Below, in pieces: positions 1-7,361 of a stretch of 13,414 nucleotides of DNA (positions are counted from its first letter, which is position 1; the number at the start of each line of letters is the position of its first letter). The position numbers were made by a program, and so were the translations under genes. The notes beneath the pieces are model-generated. The model was not told the DNA's origin. It was given only the letters and a program-made list of their open reading frames with translations, and did not search any database. Location of the stretch: contig JADDPR010000367.1 of NCBI GenBank assembly GCA_016781775.1, forward strand, positions 1 through 13,414, in the 5' to 3' direction. Origin of the DNA: Rubrobacter sp. (GTDB taxonomy: Bacteria > Actinomycetota > Rubrobacteria > Rubrobacterales > Rubrobacteraceae).

Positions 1-35
1 GCGAAGTTAACCCTCTGCCGATAACGTAGATAGCT

Positions 36-1376
36 ATGAACGTGGAAGACGACATCGGGCGCAAGCATGCCGGGGAGAGCCTCGGGCGAGGCGGGCGAGG
101 TGTGAAAGCCCTCCTCGAGGTCATCCCCGACCTCGTGTTCCGCATCGACCGCGAGGGCAATTTCCTCGACCTTCGGGCGAACGACGACGGCAAGCTGTAC
201 GCCCCGCGCGAAGCGATCGTCGGCGGTAGTTTGCACGCCACGATGCCACCCGACGTAGCCGACGATGCCCTTCGTTACATCGCGCGCACGCTCGACACGG
301 GCGAAGCGCAAGCTTACGAGTACCGGCTGCCGATGCCGCAGGGCGTGCTGGATTTCGAGGCCCGCATCGTCGCGAGCGGCGCCGACGAGGTCCTCTGCCT
401 GGTGCGGGACGTCACCGAGCGCAAGCGAGACGAGAGGGCGCTGCGCCGGCAGAACGAGTACCTGGCCGCTCTTCACGAGACGGCCCTGGCCCTGATGCAC
501 CGGCTGGAACCGGCCGACCTGCTCGAAGCCATCGTCGCGCGCGCCGGGGCGCTGATGGGCACCCCGCACGGCTACGTCTACCTGCTCGAACCCGGCGAGG
601 CGGAGCTGGAGATGCGGGTGGGCGTCGGAATGTACGCCGAGTACGTCGGCTACCGGTTGGATCCCGGCGAGGGCCTCGCGGGGAGGGTCTGGCAGAGCGG
701 TCGGACGCTCGTGGTGGAGGATTACGCCGCTTGGGAGGGCGGCTCGGCCAAGTTCGACGGCGGAGATTTCCGCGCCGTGGCGGGGGTGCCGCTCAAGTCC
801 GGCTCCGAGGTCGTGGGCGTCCTCGGGTTGTCTTACCCCCGAGAAGATCGGGCGTTCGGGGACGAGGACCTATTGCTGCTGGAGCGCTTCGCCGAACTGG
901 CTTCGGTGGCCCTGGACAACGCCCGCCTCTACGCCTCGGCCCAGCAAGAGTTGAGGGAGCGCGAGCGAGCGGAGAGAGCGCTCGGAGAATCCGAAGAGCA
1001 GTACCGCATGCTTGTCGAGACGGTCCAGGAAGGGATCGGTTTCGTCGACGCCGACGAGAGGATCACCTACTGCAACCGGGCCTACGCCGAGGTCTTCGAG
1101 CTCGCGCCGCACGAACTGACCGGGAGATCGCTGCTGGAGTTTCTGGGCGACGGAGAACGGCAGAAGGCTCTCGAGCAGACGGCCCTGCGCAAGAACGGCG
1201 TACGGTCCTCCTACGAGATCACCGTAACGATCGGAGGAGGGCGAAAGAAGCACCTCTCCGCCTCGGGGGCCCCGATCATGGACGAGGCCGGTCGTTTCCG
1301 GGGGGCGGTCCACGCATCATCGACGTTACCGAGCGCGTGCGCGCGGAAGAGGTGTTGCGCCAGCGATCGGCGGTAA
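36..1376 (+). CDS. N-terminal fragment: PAS-GAF-PAS sensory region
   Basis: Open for 446 codons. Residues about 27-130 form a PAS domain (starting LLEVIPDLVFRID, ending VRDVTERKR). Residues about 145-300 form a GAF domain (LHETALALMHRL to ASVALDNARLY). Residues from about 320 begin a second PAS (SEEQYRMLVETVQEGIGFVD). The last 23 or so residues, ASSTLPSACARKRCCASDRR in particular, are off-frame and unlike a PAS end; the correct continuation lies in the next fragment. PAS and GAF domains bind small ligands or cofactors and pass the signal to the output domain; no diagnostic haem or flavin residue is claimed. The start is ATG 36, because an in-frame TAG lies at 27-29; no convincing Shine-Dalgarno precedes it. 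GTG 42 is an alternative. Confidence 0.75.
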   Translation: MNVEDDIGRKHAGESLGRGGRGVKALLEVIPDLVFRIDREGNFLDLRANDDGKLYAPREAIVGGSLHATMPPDVADDALRYIARTLDTGEAQAYEYRLPMPQGVLDFEARIVASGADEVLCLVRDVTERKRDERALRRQNEYLAALHETALALMHRLEPADLLEAIVARAGALMGTPHGYVYLLEPGEAELEMRVGVGMYAEYVGYRLDPGEGLAGRVWQSGRTLVVEDYAAWEGGSAKFDGGDFRAVAGVPLKSGSEVVGVLGLSYPREDRAFGDEDLLLLERFAELASVALDNARLYASAQQELRERERAERALGESEEQYRMLVETVQEGIGFVDADERITYCNRAYAEVFELAPHELTGRSLLEFLGDGERQKALEQTALRKNGVRSSYEITVTIGGGRKKHLSASGAPIMDEAGRFRGAVHASSTLPSACARKRCCASDRR

Positions 1377-3328
1377 TCGAGAACTCGATCGACGGGATGG
1401 CCGTCCTCGACGAGAACGGCGTGTACGTCTACCTCAACGAGTCCCACGCCAGGCTCTACGGCTACGACGGACCCGAAGAACTCCTGGGCAAGGATTGGGG
1501 CGTCCTCTACGACGAAGAACAACTCGCCTGGTTCTACGGGAATACCATGACCACGCTCCGGAGGGACGGCCACTGGCGGGGGGAGGCGGTCGGCAGGAGG
1601 CGCGACGGGAGTACGTTCCCGCAAGAGCTCTCCATCAGCGTCATAAAGGGCGGCGGTTTCGTCTGCGTTGTCCGCGACGTCACCGAGCGCAAGCGGGCCG
1701 AAGAGGCACGCCGGGAGAGCGAGGAGCGGTTCCGCCGCCTGGTGGAGCAGGCGGCGGACGCGATCTTCGTCCACGATCTCCGGGGCGAATTCGTCGACGC
1801 GAACCAGAAGGCGTGCGAGCTTCTCGGTTACACCAAGGAAGAGCTGCTGGCCCTCTCGGTCATGGACATCGAGGAGAACTTCGACCCCGCGGGGCTCGTG
1901 GACCTGTGGGAGCGGGTGTCCTCCGAAAGATCCGTCATGATCGAGGGGATAAACGTACACAAAGACGGGAGACGCTTCCCGGTCGAGATCCACCTCGGCT
2001 GGTTCGAGGCCGAAGGGGAGCGACTAGTGCTCGCCACGGTGCGCGACGTCACCGAACGCAAGCAGGCCGAGGAGATCCTGAGGCAGAGCGAGGAACGCTA
2101 CCGGGCGGTGTTCGAGCGGACCACCGACGGTATCTTTCTGGCCGACTTCGACACCATGCGCGTCCTTGAATCCAACGCCGCGCTGCAGGACATCCTCGGG
2201 TACACGCCGGAGGAGCTGCGCGGGATGAGCCTCTACGACGTCATCGCCGAGGACCAGGAGAGCATCGACCGCAACGCCCGAAACATCCGCAACGGGAAGA
2301 ACCTCCTTATCGGCGAAAGACGGTACCGTCGCAAGGACGGCTCGCTCGTGCTCGTGGAGACCAGCGCGGCCTCCATCCCGTACGCCGGACGGGAGGTCTC
2401 TTGCTGCATAGCCCGCGACATCACCGAGCGCAAGGAGGCCGAGGAAGCGCTCAGGGAGAGCGAGGAGCGCCACCGCAACCAGGCACGGGAGCTCTCGCTG
2501 CTGCACCAGGTACGCACCGCGCTGGCGGGCGAGCTCGACCCGGGGGCCGTCTTTCGGACGGTCGTCGAGGCCGTCGCCGAGACCTACGGCTACCCGCGGG
2601 CGAGCGCCTACCTGCTGGAGGACGATGCCGAGGTCGGGAAGCAGCTGGTCCTGCAGCACCAGGTGGGCTACCGGACGGTACCCGAGCGCGTCCCGGTCTC
2701 GAAGGGCGTGATGGGACGCGTGGCGCGCACGGGACGGCCGGTACTGCTCGAAGAAGTGAGCGAGGATCCCGACTACCGGGGCGCCGTCGAGGGGGCAACC
2801 TCCCAAGTCTGCGCGCCGCTCTCCGACGGAGAGAGGCTGCTGGGCACCCTCGCGGTGGAGAGCACCGGCGGATGCAGGCTGACGGAGGACGACCTGCGGG
2901 TCGTAGGCGCCCTCGCGGAGCACGCGGGCATGGCCCTTGGCTCCGCGAGCCTGCATACCCGCGTCAGGGAGGCGGAGGAACGCTTCCGGGCTTTCTTCGA
3001 ACACAGCGCCATCGGCATCTCCATAGCGACGCCCGACAGGAGGCTGCTGGAGACCAACCCGGCATACCAGCGCATGACCGGCTACACCGCCGAAGAGCTC
3101 TTCGGCAAGCCCATAGCGGAACTGTCCCACCCCGACGACGTGCCCGAGGACGGCAAGCTCAACGAGCAGCTGCGCTCGGGCCGGTTGGACCGCTACCGGC
3201 GCGAGAAGCGCTACGTGAGAAAGGACGGAAAGACCGTGTGGGTGAGGCCCACGGTCTCCGCCGTCAGAAATGAGAACGGCGAGCCGAGCTTTCTCGTCGG
3301 CATGGTCGAAGACGTCACCGAGCGCAAG
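408..3328 (+). repeat. Dispersed 18-bp DVTERK linker repeats between PAS/GAF modules
   Basis: The sequence GACGTCACCGAGCGCAAG occurs exactly at 408-425, 1676-1693 and 3311-3328. Near-copies lie at 1322-1339, 2045-2062 and 2417-2434. Each encodes D(V/I)TER(K/V) at the end of a PAS domain, the known DxT signalling linker. The regular spacing of the central copies (354, 369 and 372 bp) shows tandem PAS modules of about 118-124 residues, consistent with domain duplication. Confidence 0.75.
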
Positions 3329-3787
3329 GCCCTGGAGGATAGCCTCGCCTACCGCGCGACCCACGACTCCCTGACCGGGCTGCCCAACCGCTCGTTGCTC
3401 ATGGAACGCCTGGGCCAGGCCCTCTCCCGCGCGAGGCGAAAAGGTTGGCGCGTGGCCCTCCTGTTTCTGGACCTCGACAACTTCAAGGTAGTGAACGACT
3501 CCCTCGGTCACGAGGCCGGAGACCGGCTCCTCCTCGCCGTCGCGGAGCGGCTCAAGGGGGCCGTCAGGCCCGAGGATACGGTGGCGCGCCTGGGGGGGGA
3601 CGAGTTCGTGGTGCTGATCGAGGAGGCCGGCCTCGAAGAGGCGTCCCGGGCGGCGGAGAGGATCTCCGAGGGCCTCGCGGCTCCTTTCGCCCTCGGCGCC
3701 ACCCTCCCCGGCGCGGGGGTGGTCGCGGGGGACGAAGCAGGGGGGGAGATCGCCCGTGAGGCGTTCGTCAGCGCGAGCGTTGGATAG
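1313..3787 (+). CDS. Middle fragment: PAS-PAS-PAS-GAF-PAS plus most of a GGDEF domain
   Basis: The open frame runs from further upstream, but homology starts only at 1313 (RIIDVTERV), so I place the left edge there. GTG 1337 or 1352 would be needed if it were translated alone. It holds three tandem PAS domains (about 1355-1700, 1715-2065, 2085-2435), each ending in a D(V/I)TERK linker. A GAF (about 2490-2965), another PAS (about 2973-3330) and a GGDEF domain from 3330 follow. The GGDEF shows DSLTGLPNR, DLDNFKVVNDSLGHEAGD and the active-site GGDEF at 3593-3607. RPED five residues before it matches the RxxD inhibitory (I) site for product feedback, so it should be catalytically competent if complete. 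The frame ends at TAG 3785-3787 just after SASVG, leaving the GGDEF without its C-terminal part. A Gly/Ala-rich insert of about 18 residues precedes the break. Confidence 0.75.
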   Translation, partial: RIIDVTERVRAEEVLRQRSAVIENSIDGMAVLDENGVYVYLNESHARLYGYDGPEELLGKDWGVLYDEEQLAWFYGNTMTTLRRDGHWRGEAVGRRRDGSTFPQELSISVIKGGGFVCVVRDVTERKRAEEARRESEERFRRLVEQAADAIFVHDLRGEFVDANQKACELLGYTKEELLALSVMDIEENFDPAGLVDLWERVSSERSVMIEGINVHKDGRRFPVEIHLGWFEAEGERLVLATVRDVTERKQAEEILRQSEERYRAVFERTTDGIFLADFDTMRVLESNAALQDILGYTPEELRGMSLYDVIAEDQESIDRNARNIRNGKNLLIGERRYRRKDGSLVLVETSAASIPYAGREVSCCIARDITERKEAEEALRESEERHRNQARELSLLHQVRTALAGELDPGAVFRTVVEAVAETYGYPRASAYLLEDDAEVGKQLVLQHQVGYRTVPERVPVSKGVMGRVARTGRPVLLEEVSEDPDYRGAVEGATSQVCAPLSDGERLLGTLAVESTGGCRLTEDDLRVVGALAEHAGMALGSASLHTRVREAEERFRAFFEHSAIGISIATPDRRLLETNPAYQRMTGYTAEELFGKPIAELSHPDDVPEDGKLNEQLRSGRLDRYRREKRYVRKDGKTVWVRPTVSAVRNENGEPSFLVGMVEDVTERKALEDSLAYRATHDSLTGLPNRSLLMERLGQALSRARRKGWRVALLFLDLDNFKVVNDSLGHEAGDRLLLAVAERLKGAVRPEDTVARLGGDEFVVLIEEAGLEEASRAAERISEGLAAPFALGATLPGAGVVAGDEAGGEIAREAFVSASVG

Positions 3788-3789
3788 CC

Positions 3790-4707
3790 ATGAGCGGTTC
3801 GGACAGGAAGGAGCCGGGGCAACTCCTGCGCGAAGCGGACCTGGCGATGTATCGGGCGAAGGCCCAGGGCAAGGCCCGCTACGCGGTCTTCGAGGAGGAG
3901 ATGGACGAGAAGGCCACCAGGCGCCTCGACGCCGAGAACAGGCTCAGGAGGGCCATAAGGCGTGGAGACCTGACAGTCCACTACCAGCCCAAGGTCTCCC
4001 TCCGAAACGGCGAGGTCGTCGGCATGGAGGCGCTGGCGCGCTGGGCGGACCCCGAGCGCGGGCTCGTCCCGCCCTGCGACTTTATTCCGCTCGCCGAGGA
4101 GACCGGCCTGATCGTCCCTATGGGGGAGCAGGTGATGCGAGAGGCGTGCCACCGGGCGGCGACTTGGTGCGACGAGGGACCCCCCGGCTGCGAGCCCGTG
4201 GTGGTCTGGGTGAACCTGTCGCCCAGGCAGTTCCACCGCGCCGACGTGGTCGGGCAGGTCTGTTCCGTCCTGGAAGAGACCGGGCTCGATCCGTGGTGTC
4301 TGGGTCTCGAGATCACCGAGGGCGTGGTTATGGACGACGCCGAGTCCACCATCGAGACCCTCAAGCGTCTCAAGGCTCTGGGCGTGCGGCTCGCCATCGA
4401 CGACTTCGGCAAGGGCTACTCCTCGCTCGGTTACGTCAAGCGCTTCCCGCTCGACTGCCTGAAGGTCGACCGCTCGTTCGTGGCTGGGATCCGCGAGCAC
4501 CCCGAGGACCTCGCCATAGTCCACGCCGTCATCGCCCTGGGCCGCGCGCTGGGGATGGCGGTGGTCGCGGAAGGCGTGGAGACCGCCGACCAGCTCGACC
4601 TGCTGCGCGACATCGGCTGCGACCAGGGCCAGGGCTACCACTTCGCCAGGCCCATGCCCGCAGGGGAGGCCTCCGCGTTCCTCGCCGCTCACCGCGATCC
4701 AGGCTAA
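3790..4707 (+). CDS. C-terminal fragment: GGDEF tail plus complete EAL phosphodiesterase domain
   Basis: 305 codons. Residues 1-36 (LLREADLAMYRAKAQGKARY) are the usual end of a GGDEF domain, so this is the tail of the upstream gene. The rest is a full EAL domain that hydrolyses cyclic-di-GMP to pGpG with divalent metals. Expected metal and catalytic residues are visible: E80 in MEALARW, N142 in VNLSPRQF, E174 in LEITEG, D204 and D205 in IDDFGKGYSSL, K225 in LKVDRSF, E261 in AEGVET and Q281 in GQGY. ATG 3790 is two bases past the stop of the previous fragment, has no Shine-Dalgarno, and corresponds to an internal Met. If the frameshift were real, this piece could only be made by re-initiation and would act as a stand-alone phosphodiesterase. 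Confidence 0.8.
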   Translation: MSGSDRKEPGQLLREADLAMYRAKAQGKARYAVFEEEMDEKATRRLDAENRLRRAIRRGDLTVHYQPKVSLRNGEVVGMEALARWADPERGLVPPCDFIPLAEETGLIVPMGEQVMREACHRAATWCDEGPPGCEPVVVWVNLSPRQFHRADVVGQVCSVLEETGLDPWCLGLEITEGVVMDDAESTIETLKRLKALGVRLAIDDFGKGYSSLGYVKRFPLDCLKVDRSFVAGIREHPEDLAIVHAVIALGRALGMAVVAEGVETADQLDLLRDIGCDQGQGYHFARPMPAGEASAFLAAHRDPG

Positions 4708-5052
4708 GTACGGGCAAAAGACTCACCGCCGAAGTCGACGCCTGCCGCTCCCGCAGCCCATGCTCCACGGAGCATCTTCCAGAACACGCCGACCTCGGGC
4801 ACGAACAGGACGCCAGCGGGCGCTGCCGAGCGCTCGCGACTTGCCGTCTCCGAGCCCCAGGAGTGCTCTTCCGGAACTCGGCAGGGGCGGTTTGGTGACC
4901 GCCCGAAGCTCTTCGGGAAGGGTGACTCCCTTAAAGCATGTCTCGGCCGCCCGTGGGTGTTGGGTGCGTGGAGGAAGCATTTGCCGCAAGAATGTTTCGG
5001 GCTGTAGAATGCGCCGCGTTCAGGGGAAGACGCGGAAAGGAGTTCCTCAAGA
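4708..5052. other. 345-bp gap rich in inverted repeats, no supported gene
   Basis: I see no convincing protein gene on either strand. The gap holds a run of potential stem-loops. ATGCTCC/GGAGCAT (4760-4766 with 4769-4775) could end the upstream transcript, though no T-run follows. CTGCCGAG/CTCGGCAG (4823-4830 with 4877-4884) is an 8-bp arm pair with a 46-nt interior. GGGCGGT/ACCGCCC (4885-4891 with 4898-4904) overlaps CCCGAAG/CTTCGGG (4902-4908 with 4911-4917), so those two compete. AAGGG/CCCTT lies at 4918-4922 with 4928-4932. A candidate promoter and 5' UTR hairpin for the lactonase sit at the right end. I recognise no known riboswitch consensus. Confidence 0.5.
4981..5010 (+). promoter_or_regulatory. 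Candidate sigma-70-type promoter of the lactonase gene
   Basis: A -35 box TTGCCG (4981-4986) and a -10 box TAGAAT (5005-5010, 5 of 6 consensus) are separated by 18 bp. Transcription would start near 5017, about 36 nt before the gene. A 6-bp hairpin, CCGCGT/ACGCGG (5014-5019 with 5030-5035), would then lie at the extreme 5' end, followed directly by the ribosome binding site AAAGGAG (5036-5042), 10 nt from ATG 5053. Confidence 0.5.
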
Positions 5053-5868
5053 ATGAAGCTATACGTGTTGGATAACGGGGCGCTGGAGCTGGACCTGGCT
5101 TGGCTGGTGCTGAACCCCCATCCCGCCACCGTCGACGACAAGAACCCGACAAACGAGTGGGTCACCGTCCCGACGTACACCGTCCTCGTCGAGCATCCTC
5201 AGCTCGGCTACGTCCTCTTCGACGGCACCTGCCACCCCGAGTGGGACAGCCGCTGGCCGGAGGCCCTGCAGGGTGTCTTCCCGTACCGCGCCGACGAGAA
5301 GCAGTACCTCCCCCAGCAACTCGAGGCGCTCAACCTCAAGATGAGCGACATAGACATCGTGGTCATCTCGCACCTGCACGTCGACCACTGCGGCTGCCTG
5401 GACTTCTTCCGGGGCACGAAGGCGGGTCAGCGCGGGATCATCGTCCACGACAAGGAGCTCGCCCACTCCCTCAAGATCACGCACACCGGCCCCGCGGACT
5501 TCTCCGGCGCCTGCGCCAAGGGCGAGTTCGACCTGCCCGGCCTCAACTACGACCTGATGGTCGGCCCGCACCTCGAGCTCGCCCCCGACCTGCACCTCCA
5601 CCACTGGCCCGGCCACACCCCAGGTCTTATCGGCATGGTCGCCCACACCGAGCACTCGGGCACCTTCATCTTCACCTCCGACGCCGTCTACCTGGAGCGG
5701 AACATCACCGACTGGGCTCTCTCGGGCATCGTCTACGACACCGTCGCCTACTTCGACTCCATGTACAAGATCAAACAGCTCTCCCGCAAGCACGACGCCG
5801 TCATGGGCTACGGCCACGACGCCGAAGCCTTCAACGCGCTCAAGAAAGCCCCCGAGTACTACGAGTAG
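5053..5868 (+). CDS. Metallo-beta-lactamase-fold lactonase, AHL-lactonase / AttM (BlcC) type
   Basis: 271 residues, close to the usual 250-280 of the family. It should be a cytosolic di-metal enzyme opening lactone rings: N-acyl homoserine lactones in AiiA, gamma-butyrolactone in AttM/BlcC. The metal site is complete: HLHVDH (H107, H109, D111, H112), H187 in WPGHTPG, D210 in TSDA and H255 in GYGHD. Y213 matches the active-site tyrosine of AiiA. The N-terminal PTYTVLVEHP...VLFDGTC also fits this family. No signal peptide is seen. ATG 5053 follows AAAGGAG by 10 nt and a plausible promoter. It is a single-gene unit convergent with an iron-type dehydrogenase of the kind that handles 4-hydroxybutyrate, the product of gamma-butyrolactone hydrolysis. 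The family call is firm; whether its substrate is a quorum signal or a simple lactone cannot be read from the sequence. Confidence 0.85.
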   Translation: MKLYVLDNGALELDLAWLVLNPHPATVDDKNPTNEWVTVPTYTVLVEHPQLGYVLFDGTCHPEWDSRWPEALQGVFPYRADEKQYLPQQLEALNLKMSDIDIVVISHLHVDHCGCLDFFRGTKAGQRGIIVHDKELAHSLKITHTGPADFSGACAKGEFDLPGLNYDLMVGPHLELAPDLHLHHWPGHTPGLIGMVAHTEHSGTFIFTSDAVYLERNITDWALSGIVYDTVAYFDSMYKIKQLSRKHDAVMGYGHDAEAFNALKKAPEYYE

Positions 5869-5876
5869 AGAGAAGG

Positions 5877-5901
5877 GGGGCCGGGCTTCGAGCCCGGCCC
5901 C
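5877..5901. terminator. Bidirectional hairpin terminator between convergent genes
   Basis: GGGGCCGGGCT (5877-5887) pairs perfectly with AGCCCGGCCCC (5891-5901) around a 3-nt loop. It lies 9 bp after the lactonase stop and 25 bp before the end of the convergent dehydrogenase gene. T-tracts are weak: CTCCTT on the + side and a CT-rich stretch on the - side. Confidence 0.8.
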
Positions 5902-5925
5902 GCTCCTTAAGCCCTCAGCGCTCCC

Positions 5926-7212
5926 TTACCAGTTCTCCATCGACTCGCGCAGGATGTTCGCCAGGTCGTCTTCCGTGACGTCCTTGGGGGCGCCGACGAG
6001 GAGGCGCTGTTGCTTCATCGCGCCTTCGACGAGGGCGTCGATGTCGCTCTCGTCGTAGCCGAGTTCGCGCACGCCCTTCGGGGCGCCGATGTCCTTCATA
6101 AGCTGGATGATGATCTCCGGGAGCGTGTTCTCGTCGGCGTTCTGGATCTTCTCGCCGGCGAGCAGCTCGGCGACCTCCCGATGGCGCTCCGGCATCGCGT
6201 CGTAGGTGAAGCGGAAGGCGGCCGGGGCCGTCACGATCACGGACCAGCCGTGCGGCACGAACGGGTGGTCCTTCGGGTAGCCCTGGGGCTCGTAGACGTG
6301 CTTGAGTCCGGCTATGGGGTAGGCGCAGGCGTGCGGGATGTGGACGCCCGCCGAGCCGAAGCCGACGCCGGCGAGCGTCGCCCCGAGCATCATGTGTCCC
6401 CTCGCCTCGACGTCGTCGCCGTTGTGTACCGCGCGGCGGAGGTACTTACCGCCGTACTCCAGGGCCTTCGCGCTCCACATGTCGGCGATGGGGTTGGCCC
6501 CCTGGTAGGGCGGGCGATCGTCCGGGTTGTTGGCCTTCGGGCGCTGATCGTAGGGCCTGGTGAGGTAAGACTCGGCGGCGTGGCAGACCACGTCGAGGCC
6601 GCACGAGGAGGTGACCGAGGACGGCATCGTCACCGTCAGCATTGGGTCGACGACGCCCCGGTCCGGGCGCATGTACTGGTGCGAGATGCCGGTCTTGACC
6701 TTTTGATCCGGGATATCCAGGATGGCTACGGTGGTTGCCTCGGCCCCCGTCCCCGCGGTCGTCGGGACCGCGAGCAGGGGCTTCAGGGGGCTCGGCGGCT
6801 TCTTACCGCCGCCGACGGGGGCGTTGACATAGTCCATGATCTCGCCGCCGTGCGTGGCGATAAGGTCGGAGACCTTGGCGGTGTCGATGCTGGAGCCGCC
6901 CCCCACCGCGACGAACCCGTCGAAGTTGCCGTCCCGGGCGAAGTCCGCCGCGGCCTGCAGCGAGTCGGCCGTCGGCTCGACCCGGGAGCCGTCCCAGACC
7001 TCGACCTCTATCCCCTCCGCCTCTATAAGCTCCCGTATGTGCGGCGCGATCCCCGAGGCGACTATCCCGGGGTCCGAGACGAGCATGACCCGCCCGACCC
7101 TCATCCGCTTGAGCTCCCAGCCGACCTCCTCGGAGGCCCCGGGCCCATACTTTATGGGCGTAGCCTCCATGGTGAAGATGTTCTCGTGTCCGCCGTTGCT
7201 CCCTTTGCCCAT
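5926..7212 (-). CDS. Iron-containing alcohol dehydrogenase, hydroxyacid-oxoacid transhydrogenase (ADHFE1-like)
   Basis: 428 residues. The family member it most resembles (HOT, EC 1.1.99.24) oxidises 4-hydroxybutyrate to succinic semialdehyde while reducing 2-oxoglutarate to D-2-hydroxyglutarate, using bound NAD and Fe. Support comes from VAVGGGSSIDTAK (residues 102-113) for nucleotide binding and AVPTTAGTGAEAT (148-160). The metal ligands appear as D207 and H211 (GLDVVCHAAES), H294 (HIPHACAYPIAG) and H321 (FVPHGW). The stretch RPPYQGANPIADMWSAKAL (233-251) is typical of the HOT subgroup rather than simple butanol or lactaldehyde dehydrogenases. ATG 7212 is preceded by a strong AAAGGAGGAGG. 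It is transcribed alone from its own promoter and faces the lactonase. A plain NAD-dependent 4-hydroxybutyrate dehydrogenase is the main alternative. Confidence 0.85.
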   Translation of the reverse strand: MGKGSNGGHENIFTMEATPIKYGPGASEEVGWELKRMRVGRVMLVSDPGIVASGIAPHIRELIEAEGIEVEVWDGSRVEPTADSLQAAADFARDGNFDGFVAVGGGSSIDTAKVSDLIATHGGEIMDYVNAPVGGGKKPPSPLKPLLAVPTTAGTGAEATTVAILDIPDQKVKTGISHQYMRPDRGVVDPMLTVTMPSSVTSSCGLDVVCHAAESYLTRPYDQRPKANNPDDRPPYQGANPIADMWSAKALEYGGKYLRRAVHNGDDVEARGHMMLGATLAGVGFGSAGVHIPHACAYPIAGLKHVYEPQGYPKDHPFVPHGWSVIVTAPAAFRFTYDAMPERHREVAELLAGEKIQNADENTLPEIIIQLMKDIGAPKGVRELGYDESDIDALVEGAMKQQRLLVGAPKDVTEDDLANILRESMENW

Positions 7213-7259
7213 CGCGATCCTCCTCCTTTATCCCGGCTTTCCCCCGCCGGGTGCCCGGC

Positions 7260-7288
7260 AATATATCGACGGACGAAACGCGTGGCAA
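7260..7288 (-). promoter_or_regulatory. Sigma-70-type promoter of the dehydrogenase gene
   Basis: On the minus strand, TTGCCA (7288-7283) and TATATT (7265-7260) are separated by exactly 17 bp; each matches consensus at 5 of 6 positions. The start would fall near 7253, giving a leader of about 40 nt that contains the AAAGGAGGAGG ribosome binding site. Confidence 0.65.
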
Positions 7289-7319
7289 CCACGGGTCCTC
7301 CGACCGTTACCGGAACGGC

Positions 7320-7361
7320 CGCGCCCCTCGAGATCTCCGGTGCCGGATCTCGAGGGGCGCG
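7320..7361 (-). terminator. Strong stem-loop after the depolymerase gene
   Basis: GCGCCCCTCGAGATC (7321-7335) pairs perfectly with GATCTCGAGGGGCGC (7346-7360); the C7320-G7361 pair extends it to 16 bp. The apex adds a short CCGG/CCGG pairing with a bulge. It lies 30 bp past the stop of the minus-strand depolymerase gene and before the promoter of the next minus-strand gene, so a terminator is the natural reading. There is no clear T-run. Confidence 0.6.

Larger units (their letters stand above)
36..4707 (+). pseudogene. Frameshifted PAS/GAF-GGDEF-EAL cyclic-di-GMP sensor protein (composite of three fragments)
   Basis: This entry gives the whole gene; its three open fragments follow. Read through two frame changes, it encodes about 1557 residues ordered PAS, GAF, PAS, PAS, PAS, PAS, GAF, PAS, GGDEF, EAL. 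GGDEF domains make cyclic-di-GMP from two GTP and EAL domains hydrolyse it, so an intact protein would be a bifunctional or one-sided second-messenger enzyme. I see no membrane segment, so it is probably cytosolic. Lesion 1: the second PAS runs out of frame after ...FRGAV at about 1300-1313 and resumes as IIDVTERV one base over. Lesion 2: the GGDEF reads SASVG then stops (TAG 3785-3787), while the next frame continues ...AMSGS; one added G would give SASVGIAMSGS. Both need one added base, the first beside a six-G run (1300-1305). Homopolymer sequencing error is the simplest explanation; real decay or phase variation is possible. Confidence 0.8.

Noticed and set aside
731..1300. Upstream extension of the middle c-di-GMP fragment back to 731
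   Set aside because: This part overlaps the GAF/PAS coding of the first fragment in another frame and is Arg/Gly-rich nonsense. Real homology starts only near 1313.
2024..3511. Minus-strand open frame (495 codons) under the PAS/GAF region
   Set aside because: It is antisense to clear PAS, GAF and GGDEF motifs, without motifs of its own.
3508..4692. Minus-strand open frame (394 codons) under GGDEF-EAL
   Set aside because: Shadow of the EAL domain; the + strand has the full catalytic residue set.
4911..4950. Cobalamin-riboswitch-like string GGGAAGGGTGACTCCC
   Set aside because: It slightly resembles the B12-box neighbourhood, but the required GCCACTG and the rest of the core are absent, and the downstream gene has no link to cobalamin.
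4708..5052. Cyclic-di-GMP riboswitch (GEMM) next to the GGDEF-EAL gene
   Set aside because: Looked for the conserved core elements and the tetraloop/receptor pattern; none is visible.
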